A stretch of 64,000 bases of DNA. It comes from Mugil cephalus (Eukaryota > Chordata > Actinopteri > Mugiliformes > Mugilidae). The translations under genes were made by a program, and so were the position numbers. The notes below the pieces were generated by a model. It was not told where the DNA came from and did not search any database. It was given only the letters and a program-made list of their open reading frames with translations. Position 1 is the stretch's first letter, and the number at the start of each line of letters is the position of its first letter. This document shows, piece after piece, positions 50,100 through 63,414 of the stretch. The stretch covers positions 1,208,413 through 1,272,412 of the forward strand of contig NC_061783.1 in assembly GCF_022458985.1 (NCBI RefSeq), in the 5' to 3' direction.

Positions 50100-53000
50100 A
50101 TGAAGCTGAAGCTGAAGCTACCGAACCCAGGGCTAGATAACCGAATCCCCTCTCATGCGGACCTAGAGAGGATGGAAAAGGAAGAATCAGGGGACAGACC
50201 CAAGTGGGACAACAAAGCTCAGTACCTGCTCACCTGTGTGGGCTTCTGTGTGGGACTTGGTAACGTCTGGAGGTTCCCATACCTGTGTCAAAGTCACGGA
50301 GGAGGTAAGCAAGGATAGCAAGACATTTCTGTTAGTCTGCAATTTAATATTCAATGACAAAAACCCTTCTTTCTTTCTTTTTCTTTTCTTTTTTTTGTTA
50401 CATATTATTAATGAACATCATTATTATTATCATAATTATTATTTCAGTCGAGAGTGTTTTGAAAATTAATTTAGTGTTAATTTGTGATTTCAGCTTTTAG
50501 CAAAAAGTATGTATCAAATCAATGCTTTTCTAACAAAACTACAATATTTCATTATATTTCTTATTTTCAAACGTTACTGCTATTCAAATAATAAGTGTAT
50601 CTCAATCTTGGTTATTGTGGTACCTACTGTATGTAATAAAACATGCACAAAGCTTTTAACGGTTTATGGGTGTCTTTATGGGGCCACTTTTGTGAATTAA
50701 GTTGACTTTTAAATATTTACCTTCCTCCCTTAAAGTGTAGAATAAAATTAATCACAGCACATTTACCAATGCATATGTGGTACTTCTAGGAGCATTTATG
50801 ATCCCGTTCCTTATCCTGCTGGTCCTGGAGGGAATCCCGCTGCTGCACTTAGAGTTTGCCATTGGTCAGCGCCTGAGGAAGGGCAGTGTGGGAGTGTGGA
50901 GTTCCATTAATCCTTACCTGACGGGAATTGGTGGGTACAAAAAAGCATGGCCACTTTATTTTTATTTTGATTTTATTTTTATAAAAATGTTTGTCATGGT
51001 GTCTCTGTAGAGAAGTCACTTTGGTTAAAACTGAAATTTAAATAGTGACAGGTAATAAAATGTACTGCTGAATCAAAACATTCACATTCAAACATCTAGG
51101 ACAAACTGGGATCCCTTTATCAAAAGTTTAGTTCAGCCTTCACTATAATCAGATCAACCTCACATATTTGGGTTTATTAGCAAATTATAACGTTTTACTG
51201 ATTCTGGTGAATGTGATATCAAAGGTCTTGAGGGTCATACTTTGGCAGACACATTTACTTGGACCCAAGGATGAGCTGCTTAGAATTCAGTGGTCAAAGA
51301 TTTGAGAGGTCAAAGATGTGTTTTTGTTCACAAATGTCTAACAGACAAAATGGCGATGCAATGGAAATTTATAACCAAATGACCAAAGTTCAAACTTCAC
51401 TGTTTCATTACATTACTAAGCAGGAATAATTATTCGTTCTTTTTTATATATAAATCTCGATTACTCTGCAATATATTGCAGTGGAACACACATAGATTTA
51501 AACTGTAACTTCTGTAATTAGTGTAGACTGTAATTCTAGTTTCACTCTGTTCCAGGTATTGCTTCCTTGCTTGTCTCATTTTTGGTGGGTGCGTACTACA
51601 ACACCATCATGGCCTGGATCATGTGGTATCTCTTCAATTCCTTTCAAGATCCTCTGCCTTGGAGCCAATGTCCTCTCAATGCCAACCGCACAGGTATGCC
51701 TTCACCTAACAAGATTACAACAAGGCTAGAAAAAAATCTATATATGTGTGGTTTGTAGTTTCCTTCAAAAGTTACTGACATCCTCTTCTATGTTATGTGT
51801 TATTTGTTTATCCATCCTTTGTAGGTGTGGTTGCGGAGTGTGCACGGAGCAGCACTGTTGACTACTTCTGGTACAGAGAGACTCTGAACACCTCAACAGC
51901 TATTGATGAGTCTGGGGGTCTTCAGTGGTGGATGGTGCTAGCCTTGATATCCGCCTGGACTCTGCTCTATGTTTGCTGCATTCGTGGTATTGAGACCACT
52001 GGCAAGGTCTGAAAGCTATGTCTGAGAAATCTAAAGTGGGAGTGATTCCTAATGTAAGCTTGTTCAACTATATGTGCCATTTCATCGTTTCTCAGGCAGT
52101 GTACATCACCTCCACTCTCCCATATTTGGTTCTCACCATCTTCCTTATCAGAGGATTGACTCTCAAAGGTGCTACAGAGGGAATCAAGTTCCTGTTCACA
52201 CCAGATGTAAGCACTCTTGTCACACATCAGCCAACATTTGTCTGTAGGATTAGCGTCATCCAACTGCATTACAACTGTGTCATAAATGGAAGCCCATTTG
52301 CTCCCAATGTGGTTGCAGTAATGACTGAGTACCTCACACCGGCAGATGTACAGTCTATCCATCTGTTTTAAGTCATGATTTTGACATATGCTAAATGATG
52401 AACCTGATAAATCTCAATCATAGTACCAATGAAAGATACTAAAAATGATAATGGATGTTGAAACAGAGCACTGCTATGTATAGTATATAGCAACAACATA
52501 AATAATGTACCTGGATCATTATTTCATCACTCTAAATCACTTCTCCAGGTTCAATAACCATCATTATACTGTGTATATGGTAGCCCTGGAACACTGAACA
52601 TAAGATAAAACTATAACCCTGGTCTGCATTACTGGCAAACATTAATTATTAACAATGGCCAATGGCAGTGAAAATATTCATCAGTTTTATTGAGAATATA
52701 CTTTATATTTTTAGGTGAACGAGTTAAAAAATCCATCAACCTGGCTGGATGCAGGGGCTCAGGTTTTCTACTCCTTCTCCTTAGCTTTTGGAGGTCTCAT
52801 CTCCTTCTCCAGTTACAACTCTATTCAGTAAGTAAATGTTTGAAACCATAGATAAACTCTCTGTCTGTCCTGGAGTTCCCCTCACTCACTCTCCCTAAAT
52901 CTCAATATGTTCTTGCAGCAACAACTGTGAGCAGGACGCCGTTCTCATTTCCCTCATCAATGGCTGCACCTCTGTGTACTCTGCAACAGTTATCTACTCC

Positions 53001-55092
53001 ATCATTGGCTTCAGGGCAACAGCGAAATATGACGACTGCATGGGAGAGTGAGTTTCAGATTACCCGAAAGAAGAGTTTACAACCAAACAGTGTGATAAAG
53101 CTGTACTAGGCTGACCTCATGTGAATGCACTTGTTATTGCAGAAACATCTTGAAGTTGATGAATGCCTTTAACTACCCTGAAGACAACATCACAGAGAGT
53201 AACTTCAACGATGTTTTTACCCACCTCAACCAGACAAATCCAGATATCATTCAAGAATTGCAGTTACAGACCTGTGACATGCAAACTTTCCTAAGTCAAG
53301 TTAGTATGGAACTGTTGTGTCTTTAACCATAGATCTGAATGACTTTATCAATCATCTATTTCTTTATCATCTATTTCTAAATAATTTGACATAGGATCAT
53401 AATTAAAATGTTTGCTCCACATAGGGTGTGGAGGGGACAGGACTGGCCTTCATCGTGTTCACAGAGGCCATCATCAAGATGCCCGTTTCCCCTCTCTGGG
53501 CTGTCCTCTTCTTTGTCATGCTCTTCTGTCTTGGCCTCTCAACTATGTTTGGGAGCATTGAAGGAGTTGTGGTTCCCTTGCAAGATCTCAAAATACTGCC
53601 ACGTACTTGGCCCAAAGAAGTTTTTTCAGGCAATTATCTAAATTTCCTACTAAATATCAAATACGTTTTTCATGTTAACTTTAAACATTTTGATCTACAA
53701 ATAGTTGTGTAACCAGATCTTTGTTGTTTTCTTTCAGCTCTGACTTGCTTAATTTCCTTGGCTCTTGGGCTCATATTTGCCCTACGCTCTGGGAACTACT
53801 GGTTAGCTCTTTTTGACAACTTTGCAGGCTCCATCCCCTTGCTGGTCATTGGATTCTGTGAAATGATCTCTGTCATCTACATCTATGGTATAGATAGGTA
53901 AGTCTGTTCTTATTTGTTCCATTTCTATAATAATAGACCATCCCTATTTCCATCAGTCATTTCATTATACCTCCGCATCTCCTATATATAAGTAATACTG
54001 TCCTTAGCTTGCTAAATTGTTAGCCTCGATGGCTTCTAAATGCCAACCGTTTCCACATAACTGAAAATCGGATCTGACAGAGATGTATCCGTTTAGGGGA
54101 AATTCAAAATGCTAGCATGACTCTAGAGTCTAATTATTTTAGTTGCTGAGCAGGCATGAGTTGGTGACTTCTATTTCATGAGACACACACCAGAAATGAC
54201 AGAGCATATTGTATTCTGACCTTGGATCAGAGATAATGTGTTGCAGCCATCACAGGAGAGATAACGAAGTACAGAGTGCGTCTTATGATGTAGCAACACT
54301 ATGGTACAGAATGTATATTTTTTTGTTGAAGCTGTCAAGCAAGGCAGTGAATAAGACATTTGAATTGTATAATCAGAATTATTATAGCATATCAAATTTG
54401 CATAAGAGGTCATTATGTCATATTTTGTCATGCATCCATTTGGGACACAAAGTTGGATTAAACTAAAGAGTCTCAGCCTCAACCTGCCAGGAATACACTG
54501 ACAGCCACACGTGTTGCTTCATTTACTGTGACTAATAAAAGTACAAGGTTGACCTTTTATGAGTGTTTTCATTTTTACTGAGCTACATTAAACCTCTCTC
54601 TTATTGCTTCCAAACAGGTTTAACGAGGACATTGAGTTTATGATTGGCCACAAGCCCAACATGTTCTGGCAGGTGACATGGAGAGTGGTTAGTCCACTCA
54701 TTATGGTCTTCATCTTGATTTTCTACTTTGTTACACAAGTCACCAAGAGTCTCACCTATTTGGTCTGGGATGAGGAGGCGGTAAGTGTGCTCTGGAATGA
54801 AGGCTGTAAACAATCGTTGTTGTTTCAGATCTCTTGTGTGTCCTCCGTATGCTATAAATTATAACATTATTCTCTACCCTGGCCACAGGAGAACTTCCCA
54901 ACCCTTGAACCACGTGCATATCCCTCCTGGATATACGTTCTCATCTTCATCCTGGCCGGAATTCCCAGTTTAGCAGTCCCCCTGTTCGCCATCTTCAAAT
55001 TCATCCAGAGGAAATGCTGCAAGCGGGACAACAGTGACAAGACACTGGACACGATCTCTGCCAAAATACAGATGAATGAGAAAAAGTTTTAG
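50100..55092 (+). CDS. slc6a19: slc6a19 paralogue, copy 2 (neutral amino-acid transporter B0AT1), 635 aa
   Basis: Same transporter type as copy 1. Exons: 50100-50304, 50790-50930, 51556-51693, 51825-52006, 52096-52206, 52715-52827, 52919-53047, 53143-53299, 53425-53629, 53738-53897, 54618-54780, 54889-55092 (1908 nt). The start is in a good Kozak context (GCCACCATGA) and the N-terminus reads [21 protein letters not shown]6 is canonical, SFSLAFGG (Phe284), so this copy looks closest to the mammalian substrate site. Sequons NRT and NTS occur in the large outer loop and NIT and NQT further on. The counterparts of human Arg57, Asp173 and Arg240 are kept. Intron 9 needs a GC donor at 53630. The C-terminus ends EKKF. 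An AATAAA signal lies at 55829. Confidence 0.96.
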
Positions 55093-57239
55093 ACACGCCT
55101 AGATCTTTTAGTGGCTTCATTGTTGTTATATGCTGCTCATTGGTAAGGCTTTTGCAATATTTGTTTCCTTCTGTAACATGTTTCATATGTTAGTGTGTCT
55201 TGTGTATTCAAGGAATAGTTTTCATTTTGGAAAATATGCTGTGTATGAAGCTAAAGTACAGCATGTCAGTTTAGGTTGGCACAAAGACTGGGAACAGAGG
55301 CAGGCGGCATGGCTCTGTTAAAGTCAAAATGTGGTTGAGCTGTTTTCCTCCTTATACTCTTTTCCTCTAAGCTAACTAGGTTTAGTTTCATATTTAGCAC
55401 ACACATATGAATGATATAATTTTTTTTCATCTATTCTTTGTAAGAAAACAAATGAGCTTATTTAACTGTTCTGTTAACATTGTAAGTTTACAACATACAC
55501 ATGTCTAATGTATAAAAAAAGTTTTATTTGAAGATGCTGTAAATTATCCTCAAGAGAGGAATCACTGCTTGGTAAAAGCTTTTACACAATGTATAATGTT
55601 GTTGATCAAAAAGAAAGAAAGAAAATGATGGTATGTGTGCCTTTTAGTTTTTGGTGTGCTATGGAGGATGATTTTGAATTTGAATTTTTAAATGTTTGAT
55701 GTGTATTGAAACACTGCACTTATTCTGACATAAACTGTTATATGGCAGAATGATATATACTGTTATAATACTGTTATAATCTGTTTGAAATCTACTCATG
55801 AATGCATACTTCAAGAGCAAACTATTTAAATAAAATACTTCTAAGAGTTTACCCTGTTGATACATTTTCATGAGAACAAATTACAACACTAATAAACAGA
55901 TTTGAACAAAATCTTACAAAATAAACACATGAGATACTTTCAAATGGCAGGCAAATATAACCAAATCAGAAAGAACCCGAAACTGTAGATTAGCCTATTG
56001 GCTTTGAAGTAGAAAGGTAGAAAATACTATATAAATTGTTGTATAAATGTTTGCTGAGCTGTTACTTAAAAATACTAGTCTGGATCATTACAGTTACACT
56101 ACATTACAGTTTGAGAATTACAGGCCAATTTCTAAATTTCCTTTTATCTCAAAAAATTTGGAAAGGTTTGTGGCTGAACAACTTTCGGTGATTTTAGGTG
56201 ATATCACAGGGGGTTAGACTTCTCGCCAGCTTTTGACACGGTCAGCCACAAAATTATCATAAAAAGTCTTCATAATATGGTTGGAATGTTTGGTTCAGTC
56301 CTAAACTGGTTGTCGTCCTACCTTTCTGACAGAAGTTTTAGGGTGTTTGTGAACCATATCTTGTCAGAACCCACTGAACTGTTTTGTGGGGTTCCTTAGG
56401 GCTCTGTCGTTGGACCCATTCTGTCCTTCTTTATGTTCTTCCCCTCGGACAGATAAACAGAAAGTTTAACAATATTTCATATCATTTCTATGCTGATGAT
56501 GTAGTTGTCTTGCTTATTCAAGGCCAATGAATTTCATAAATTGGCCTCCTTAATTAGTTACCTGACTACTATCAATTAGTGGCTAAATGATAATCATGTT
56601 AAATTACTCTGATAAGAGTGAAACATTGATTATTGCCCCCGATGGTATTTTTCCCAAGATAAAGCAGCATATAGGTGCCCTTGGCCTGTCTGTCCAATAA
56701 AAGATTAGAAATCTAGGGGTTATTTTTGACCCAGCAATGTCCCTGGATCACCATTCCAACCAACTAACCAAAAATTGCTTTTTCCAGCCTAGGAACATAT
56801 CAAAAACAACAACACAAATGTCAAGAGCCAATCTGGAAAAGATTGCTTTTATGTCATTTATTTTAGATTACTGGACCAATCTTTTAACTGTTTTAATAAG
56901 AAAGAGCTTGACAATTCAAGGGTCCTTTCACGATGGAGGCTAATAACTGCCAAATGAAAATAATAACAACAGCAATAATAATAATATTAATAATAAAAAT
57001 AATATTGGGCCAAACCAAATATTCACTATTAAAAAATTACATCAGTTACCTGAATGGTTATGAATAAATACAAACGAACAGAGTGTGCCTTTGCTTTATC
57101 TGTACCAGATAAAGAAAACGATTGTAAACTTACTTCAACAATGCTCCTATCTGGACGCTCATACGTAAACACTTACCCCTCACTGAGCTGCAAAGGTAGC
57201 AGACACTACTTCTGTGGCTTCAGTGCACATGTAGGCATC
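55093..57239. other. intergenic region between slc6a19 copies 2 and 3
   Basis: Holds the copy 2 3' UTR (AATAAA at 55829), a broken LINE fragment, an AT-rich AAT-repeat patch (56958-57003) and the upstream region of copy 3. Confidence 0.55.
56100..56830 (+). mobile_element. LINE reverse-transcriptase fragment (Rex1/L2-like), broken
   Basis: Reading across shifted frames gives typical non-LTR reverse transcriptase blocks: NYRPISKFPF, AFDTVSHKIIIKSL, LNWLSSYLSDRSFRVFVN, a GS-VGPIL block, YADDVVVL (the catalytic YADD box) and RNLGVIFDPAMSLDHHSNQL near the 3' end. Several stops and indels mean no intact protein. The clade is judged from motif style only. Confidence 0.8.
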
Positions 57240-60200
57240 ATGAGACTGGTACTTCCCAACCCAGGACTGGATCTCCGCATCCCTAGACATGAAGATTTGG
57301 AGAGGATGGAAAAGGAAGAGGACGCGGACAGGCCTAAATGGGACAACAAAGCCCAGTATATACTAACCTGTGTGGGCTTCTGCATTGGTCTTGGTAATGT
57401 GTGGCGATTTCCTTACTTGTGTCAAAGTCATGGAGGAGGTAAGTTAAATGTACACATGTGGTTAAGCTGTCGAACGACTGTCAATGTGTGGTTGTGGTAC
57501 TTTGAAATGATTATGCTATTATTGGAATTTACAGCATTTATGTATATGTTTATGTATATGTGTTTTCTGATTTGTTACAGCAGGCTTGTAGTATCACTTA
57601 AACACCCAAAACATTTCACTTTAAGTAAAATCTCTGGAAAGTTAAATATATCACTCATTCATGGTTACAATACTGTCTGTGAATTTGCCGTCAACCTACA
57701 TTAATGATTCTTAGTAGTAGTAGGTCTTCTGAGGTAATAACTAACCTATGGCGTGGTTTATGAGGTACAGTCAGAGACCCTGTGATCATCTGTTCACTGC
57801 ATAAGTTGAAATAGAATTCTAACAATGTTTTGTTATGCATTTAAAATGCATATGTGCGTGTGCGTATCTGCATTAAGTTGGTTGAGTGAGACCCAGGGAA
57901 CGGAAAAACATGTATATAATGGAAGTATAATTTATTCTTTTTCTGTTACTTATTAGCCAGATAGTTTTAATCATGCAAACTTAAAACCACAGTTCATTGT
58001 TCATACTACCAAATGTCAAGGCTGTGTGACATTTGTGTCTAACAGAATGTGTCCTATGCTGATGGACCCAAAATAGCAGCAATGACATTTTTATGTTATT
58101 AAATCACATTTAATCTTAAGGAAACAACTGATTAAATCATATCAAAACATGTAGAATCAATTATAGTCATAAACTATGCTTATCAGCATAATGACACATC
58201 CGTATTGTTCAAGAACATACAATCATTAATGCCTAACTGCTAACAATTACTGTTATCATAAACATTTTAAATTATGCACAGCACATGTTATCCTTTAACC
58301 ATGCCAAAGTGACCACTGGCTACTATTGTGCTGTCATTTAAGCATGGTTTGTTCAAAACATAAAACTCTGAAACACAGAGAGCTGCAGAATATCCTTAAT
58401 ATAAATGACTCATTTCATTTCACTTTCATTTGACTTCATTTTCAATAGAAGCCAGCAACACAAAGTAATGCCTGATACTGAAAAATTGGACGTGACTGCA
58501 TAACATGCACATGGATCTCAAGGAACAATCCAAAAAAGCCAACAAGATTCATACTCTGAGGACCTAGTTTGGTGTAGCCTGCTCAGCTTAACCCTTTCAC
58601 TAAACTTACCATATTTGGTAACTTCCATACACATTTTTATTTCTGTCCCCATGTCTTTCAATGAGGTTTAGAATTCCCAAATTACAGTAAAATGTGTCCT
58701 TCAAGGTCCACCTCTGCATGAACACTGAGCACAACTGCTCCATTAGGTACGAAGTGTCCTAATGTTGTCTAATGTGATAATGTTTTTGTTGACACGTGTT
58801 TGAACCAGCACTTATGTTCTTAGTAGTACTTAGTAGTACTGTGCCAGAGCATAAGTACTTTACAAAAAAGCAACTCCACCAACTTTCTGCCACAAAAGAT
58901 TTGTATGAGGGGAAGTTAATCTGGCTTCCAAGCTACTGAGGACCATGATCATGACAAAATTACATGGCAATCTGTCCAAACTGTGACATTTCCACAATCA
59001 TTACCATCCCCTTTGCCGCTTTCTCAACCCCTGAACTGCTCATCGCTTTAATTTTCCAGGTGCCTTTTTGATTCCTTACCTCATCCTGCTGGTGCTGGAG
59101 GGAATGCCTCTCCTGCTGCTTGAGTTTGCCATTGGTCAGCGACTCAGGAAAGGCAGCGTGGGAGTATGGAGGGCCATCAACCCTTACCTCACAGGTGTTG
59201 GTGAGTAAACTCATCATTGTAACAAAAGTAAGATTTTGGCTGGTTGTGATTTACACTTAATCCTGCTGTATTACAGGTATCGCCTCTATGCTAGTGTCCT
59301 TTTTGGTCGCACTGTACTACAACACATTAATAGCCTGGATCTTGTGGTATCTCTTCAATTCTTTCCAAGAGCCTCTGCCTTGGACGCAGTGTCCTCTCAG
59401 TGAAAACAAGACAGGTATTAAATCACACATCTTTAGAAACCTCAAGTTACATTATTTATCAGGTATATTCATTCCCCCCTCAGGATTTATACCAGAATGT
59501 CAGCAGAGCTCCACTGTGGATTATTTCTTTTACCGAGTGACTCTGAATAGTTCAACGGCTATCACTGAGTCTGGAGGAATCCAGTGGCCCATAGTAGTCT
59601 GTCTACTGTCCGCCTGGACTATTATTGCTATATGCTGCATAAGAGGAATTAGCACTTCAGGCAAGGTTTGTTGAACCTTAAATTCACTCTGTCACCCATG
59701 CTTATTTAGTTCTTGCTAGTAATGTCATAGTTCTTCTTCAACTTGTCAGCTCATGAGTTTGTTGGTAAATATCTTCTGCTTACTCTACTCAACTTAAAAC
59801 TTGTTATTGCTGCTTTGTTTTAAACATAAATTTGTGCATTTGCCATGAACTCAGGCAGTGTACATCACAGCCATTCTGCCGTACATAGTGCTGGCCATCT
59901 TCCTGATCCGAGGACTGACTCTGAAAGGAGCTTTCAGTGGGCTAAAGTTCCTCTTCACACCAGATGTATGTTTTTTTGTTTTTTTTTTTACTCATTTTTT
60001 TTTTTGTATCTCATTGGTTAAAACTACATCACAATGTTATCCTCAACGTTGCAGGTGGATGAGTTGATGAAACCAACAACGTGGTTGGATGCAGGTGCCC
60101 AGGTCTTTTATGCATTTGGTTTGGCATGGGGAGGCCTCATCTCTTTCTCAAGCTACAACCCTGTTCAGTAAGGCAGTCACATTTGGAAGACCTGAACCTA

Positions 60201-62409
60201 CATTTTAACTCTGTTTCATAGCATTCACAAAAACAAAGCAAGTACTAAATAAGTTTTTATTTCTTTTCCGAAGCAATAACTGTGTGCAAGATGCTGTGAT
60301 TCTCTCTGTCGTAACTGGCCTCACATCAGTCTATGCTGCTACGGTCACCTACACCATCATTGGCTTCAGGGCCACTGAAAAATATGACACCTGTATCAAT
60401 GAGTGAGTACTAAAGCTAGCTTTACAGACATTTGGTAATATACAGCAACTGTTCTTTTCACATGACTAGCTGATGAAATTATATAGAAAGTCCTGGCATT
60501 TACACTATTCAGATCTGACTGCCTGCACGCGGATGTGGAGAAACCCTCTCGTGAAATCAAATGTCACACGCAGTTAGTTAATCACAAGCAATCACGAACC
60601 AGTTATCTTTCTGGCCAATACAGAAAGCGTTGCTAATATTCAACTGACTGGCAATATCACAAAGGTAGAGGTAACAGGAAACAGGGCTGTCATTCTGGAA
60701 CTGCAACAGCATTCTTGAAATGCATTCTGGGATATCTGGCTGCACTGAGTCCATATAAGTTGCCTCTCAAGAAATCCTCCATAAAACGGGCAGGGCAAGT
60801 ACATATCCAGATGTTTGGTGGTGATGTTTGATACCACAGATTTCCCTTCCGATCTGATACTGAGTAAAATGAATCGGTGATACTGATCCGATACTAATAC
60901 TTCGTGCAAGTACACCTAATCTGTCTGGTGTCAAAAACAATAGTGTATTTCAAATCATAGCTTTAAAAAGAATACAAGACCTCACTGTAATATAACAGAA
61001 CAGAAAATCTGAATGTGTTCTTAAATTGTCTGCAGAAATCCAAACAAATCTCTGACACATTGTCTCCCCAGTAACATCATGACACTATCGAATGCATTTG
61101 AGCTTCCTGAGGAGAGCATCACTGTAGGCAACTATGATGCAGCTTTCAGTCATCTGAACAGCTCCTATCCTGATGTTGTTATTGGACTGGACATCAAAAC
61201 CTGTGACTTGCAGAAGCTTCTCAGTGAGGTGACTGTTTTGATGGAGATGCATCAGTTTCTTGTATTATTCTAGTTTCCCTCTCTCTGATCAGTGCTGTGT
61301 TTGTTCAGGGAGTGGAGGGGACAGGTCTGGCCTTCATTGTTTTCACAGAGGCCATCACCAAGATGCCTGGATCCCCAATCTGGTCCGTGCTCTTTTTCAT
61401 CATGCTTCTCTGCTTGGGACTCTCAACCTTGTTTGGCAACATTGAAGGAGTGGTGGTCCCCTTGAAAGACCTAAATGTATTCCCTAAAAAATGGCCCCAT
61501 GAAGTACTGACTGGTAACTCATCCTTTAACCTCCAAATAAAACAAGTTTTGTGTTTATCTCTTCATTGCTCGTAAGACAAACTAACTTTTCTTTGTGAAT
61601 GTGTGTTTCAGGACTAACATGTCTTGTGGCATTCGTCATCTCCCTCCTGTTTGCGCAGGGTTCAGGAATTTACTGGGTCACTCTCTTCGACAACTTTGCA
61701 GGGTCGGTTCCACTCCTGACCATTGGATTTTTTGAAATGATAGCTGTCGTTTACATCTACGGCATTGACAGGTTTGAGCTCATTCCCACTCTTTGTCTTT
61801 TGGTGCTTGTGTATAAACTCGGTCACACTAAGATGAGTAACATATTGTATTAAAAAACTTTTCAAAACAAATAAAAAAAACCTTCTTTCATGTGCCAGGT
61901 TCAATGAGGACATAAGGTTCATGGTTGGATATAAGCCCTCCATCTTCTGGCAGGTTTCATGGAGGTTCGTCAGTCCTCTAATCGTCTTGGTTATCTTAAT
62001 TTTCTATCTGGTGACTCAAGCCCAAGAGAAGCTCACGTATTTAGTGTGGGACCCGAATTCTGTAAGATCAATTTACATTTTTCTTCATTACAACATTATA
62101 TTATATTATACACACCTTGTACATTATACAAGGTGTGTAATATTCCCTGCACACCAACTACATTAGTCTTATTTTTTAGTTTTTTTGTTTGTTTGTTTTC
62201 AGGAGATGTTCCCAGCTCTGGCATCAGTTCCTTACCCTTCCTGGATCAATGCAGTCATCTTTCTTTTGGCAGGAATCCCCAGCTTGGCAGTGCCTCTGTT
62301 TGCATTGTTTAGGCTGGTATTCGTGTGCTGCAGAAAAAAATGTTGCGGAGAGAAGAAAGTGAGGCAGATCTCCTCATCAGGTGCAAAGTCATACAATTTA
62401 CAACTGTAG
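57240..62409 (+). CDS. slc6a19: slc6a19 paralogue, copy 3 (B0AT1-like, altered substrate site), 634 aa
   Basis: Exons: 57240-57438, 59060-59200, 59277-59414, 59484-59665, 59855-59965, 60055-60167, 60274-60402, 61072-61228, 61309-61513, 61612-61771, 61899-62061, 62203-62409 (1905 nt), all with GT-AG introns. The start [15 protein letters not shown] matches human SLC6A19 closely; the frame is open upstream to 57054, but that part has no family resemblance. TM1 is intact ([18 protein letters not shown]). TM6 is changed to AFGLAWGG (Ala277, Gly279, Trp282). The conserved RGIETTGK is RGISTSGK, and DYFWYR is DYFFYR. Sequons NKT and NSS are kept. Introns 3 and 8 are only 69 and 80 bp. An ATTAAA signal lies at 62535. 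It is the most diverged of the three but shows no sign of decay. Confidence 0.95.
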
Positions 62410-62555
62410 TTGAACTTAACTTTCCACATATTTGTGTTCCCATCCATGCTTTGTACATGCTATTTCTAGAGGAGCCTGTCATTCTCCAAATGCAGTGCAC
62501 TTGTGGCTGCTGAAGCAATGTTTGTCTCTATGGAATTAAAATTTACAATGACAGA

Positions 62556-62745
62556 GTAAAAAGACATTAACAGAATCACTGATTTAATAATATTAGTGTG
62601 CGGGACATAACTGTACACTACTAATATTTACAAGTGGAGGATGTATTGCACTGAATTGATGACAGAGATGGCACACTAACAGTACAAACAGTGGTGGCGA
62701 TGTCAGAAGAGATCAACATGTTGCAAAGACGAGGCCAAAGGTTTT
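62556..62745 (+). repeat. unclassified repeat, copy downstream of the slc6a19 array
   Basis: Matches 39050-39210 in the same orientation, with an extra segment of about 50 bp ('ttagtgtgcgggacataact' and flanks) inside and a 4 bp deletion. The class is unknown. Confidence 0.75.
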
Positions 62746-62998
62746 GCATGTAAGCTGCAGAGCTGTTTTCAAACATGTTAACTGACAGCTACAGTGGCTT
62801 CTAGTCCTCTTGTCTCCTCTCTTTAGTGTCCCTCTACCCATCCGGCCTCAAGCAGATGGGTCCCTCATATGAGCTGGGTTCCATCCTGTAAAATATTTTT
62901 CTTTGCCACGGTAGCCTTAGTGCTTGTTCAGGTGGTTTAAAGCTCTGAGCTCTTAAGTATCATTTTTATTGTTTTTGACAATATATTTACACACCAAT

Positions 62999-63414
62999 CA
63001 GGCATAACATTATGACCACTAAAAGGTGAAGAAAATAACATTGAACATCTTATGACAAGCCTGACACAGATGCACACACAAAAACGCTTTAGGAATAACA
63101 AATAAAACACATAAGCACATATGAGGAACAGCTGTTGAGTCTATTAGTAGCTTCGATGAGGAAAGTCACCTTAATCGGTTGTGTGACGTATTTTTCCCTT
63201 ATATGGAAGTCACACTCAGGGTGAGGAGTGTTCCCAGTGTTTAAAGCTCTGCCATGGAAACGTACGAGACACATGACACAGAGATTTTTTATATTCCTTT
63301 GTTCCCCTTGCCCCCCCTCAGAAGGCCCATGTCCATTCTCTGATGAGTCAACTGTTCTGGAGGCACAAAGGAGACCTACACAATATTAGGGAGGTGGTCA
63401 TAATGTTATGCCTG
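62999..63414. mobile_element. 416 bp MITE with perfect 21 bp terminal inverted repeats (mariner/Tc1 family)
   Basis: The left end (62999-63019, 'caggcataacattatgacca' plus c) is the exact complement of the right end (63394-63414). The inside includes 'cctgacacagatgcacacac' and 'acctacacaatattagg', the transposase-end remnants seen in this fish family. No coding capacity. Confidence 0.88.

Noticed and set aside
53630..53712. Exon 9 of copy 2 extending past 53629
   Set aside because: The following residues are not family-like and exon 10 at 53738 requires phase 1, which the GC donor at 53630 provides.
57054..57239. N-terminal extension of slc6a19 copy 3 by 62 in-frame residues
   Set aside because: The extension has no resemblance to the family, while the ATG at 57240 gives [11 protein letters not shown], matching the human start. 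It is most likely 5' UTR.
62110..62138. Hairpin in intron 11 of copy 3 as an RNA gene
   Set aside because: The 12 bp stem is short, AT-rich and isolated; nothing suggests a functional RNA.
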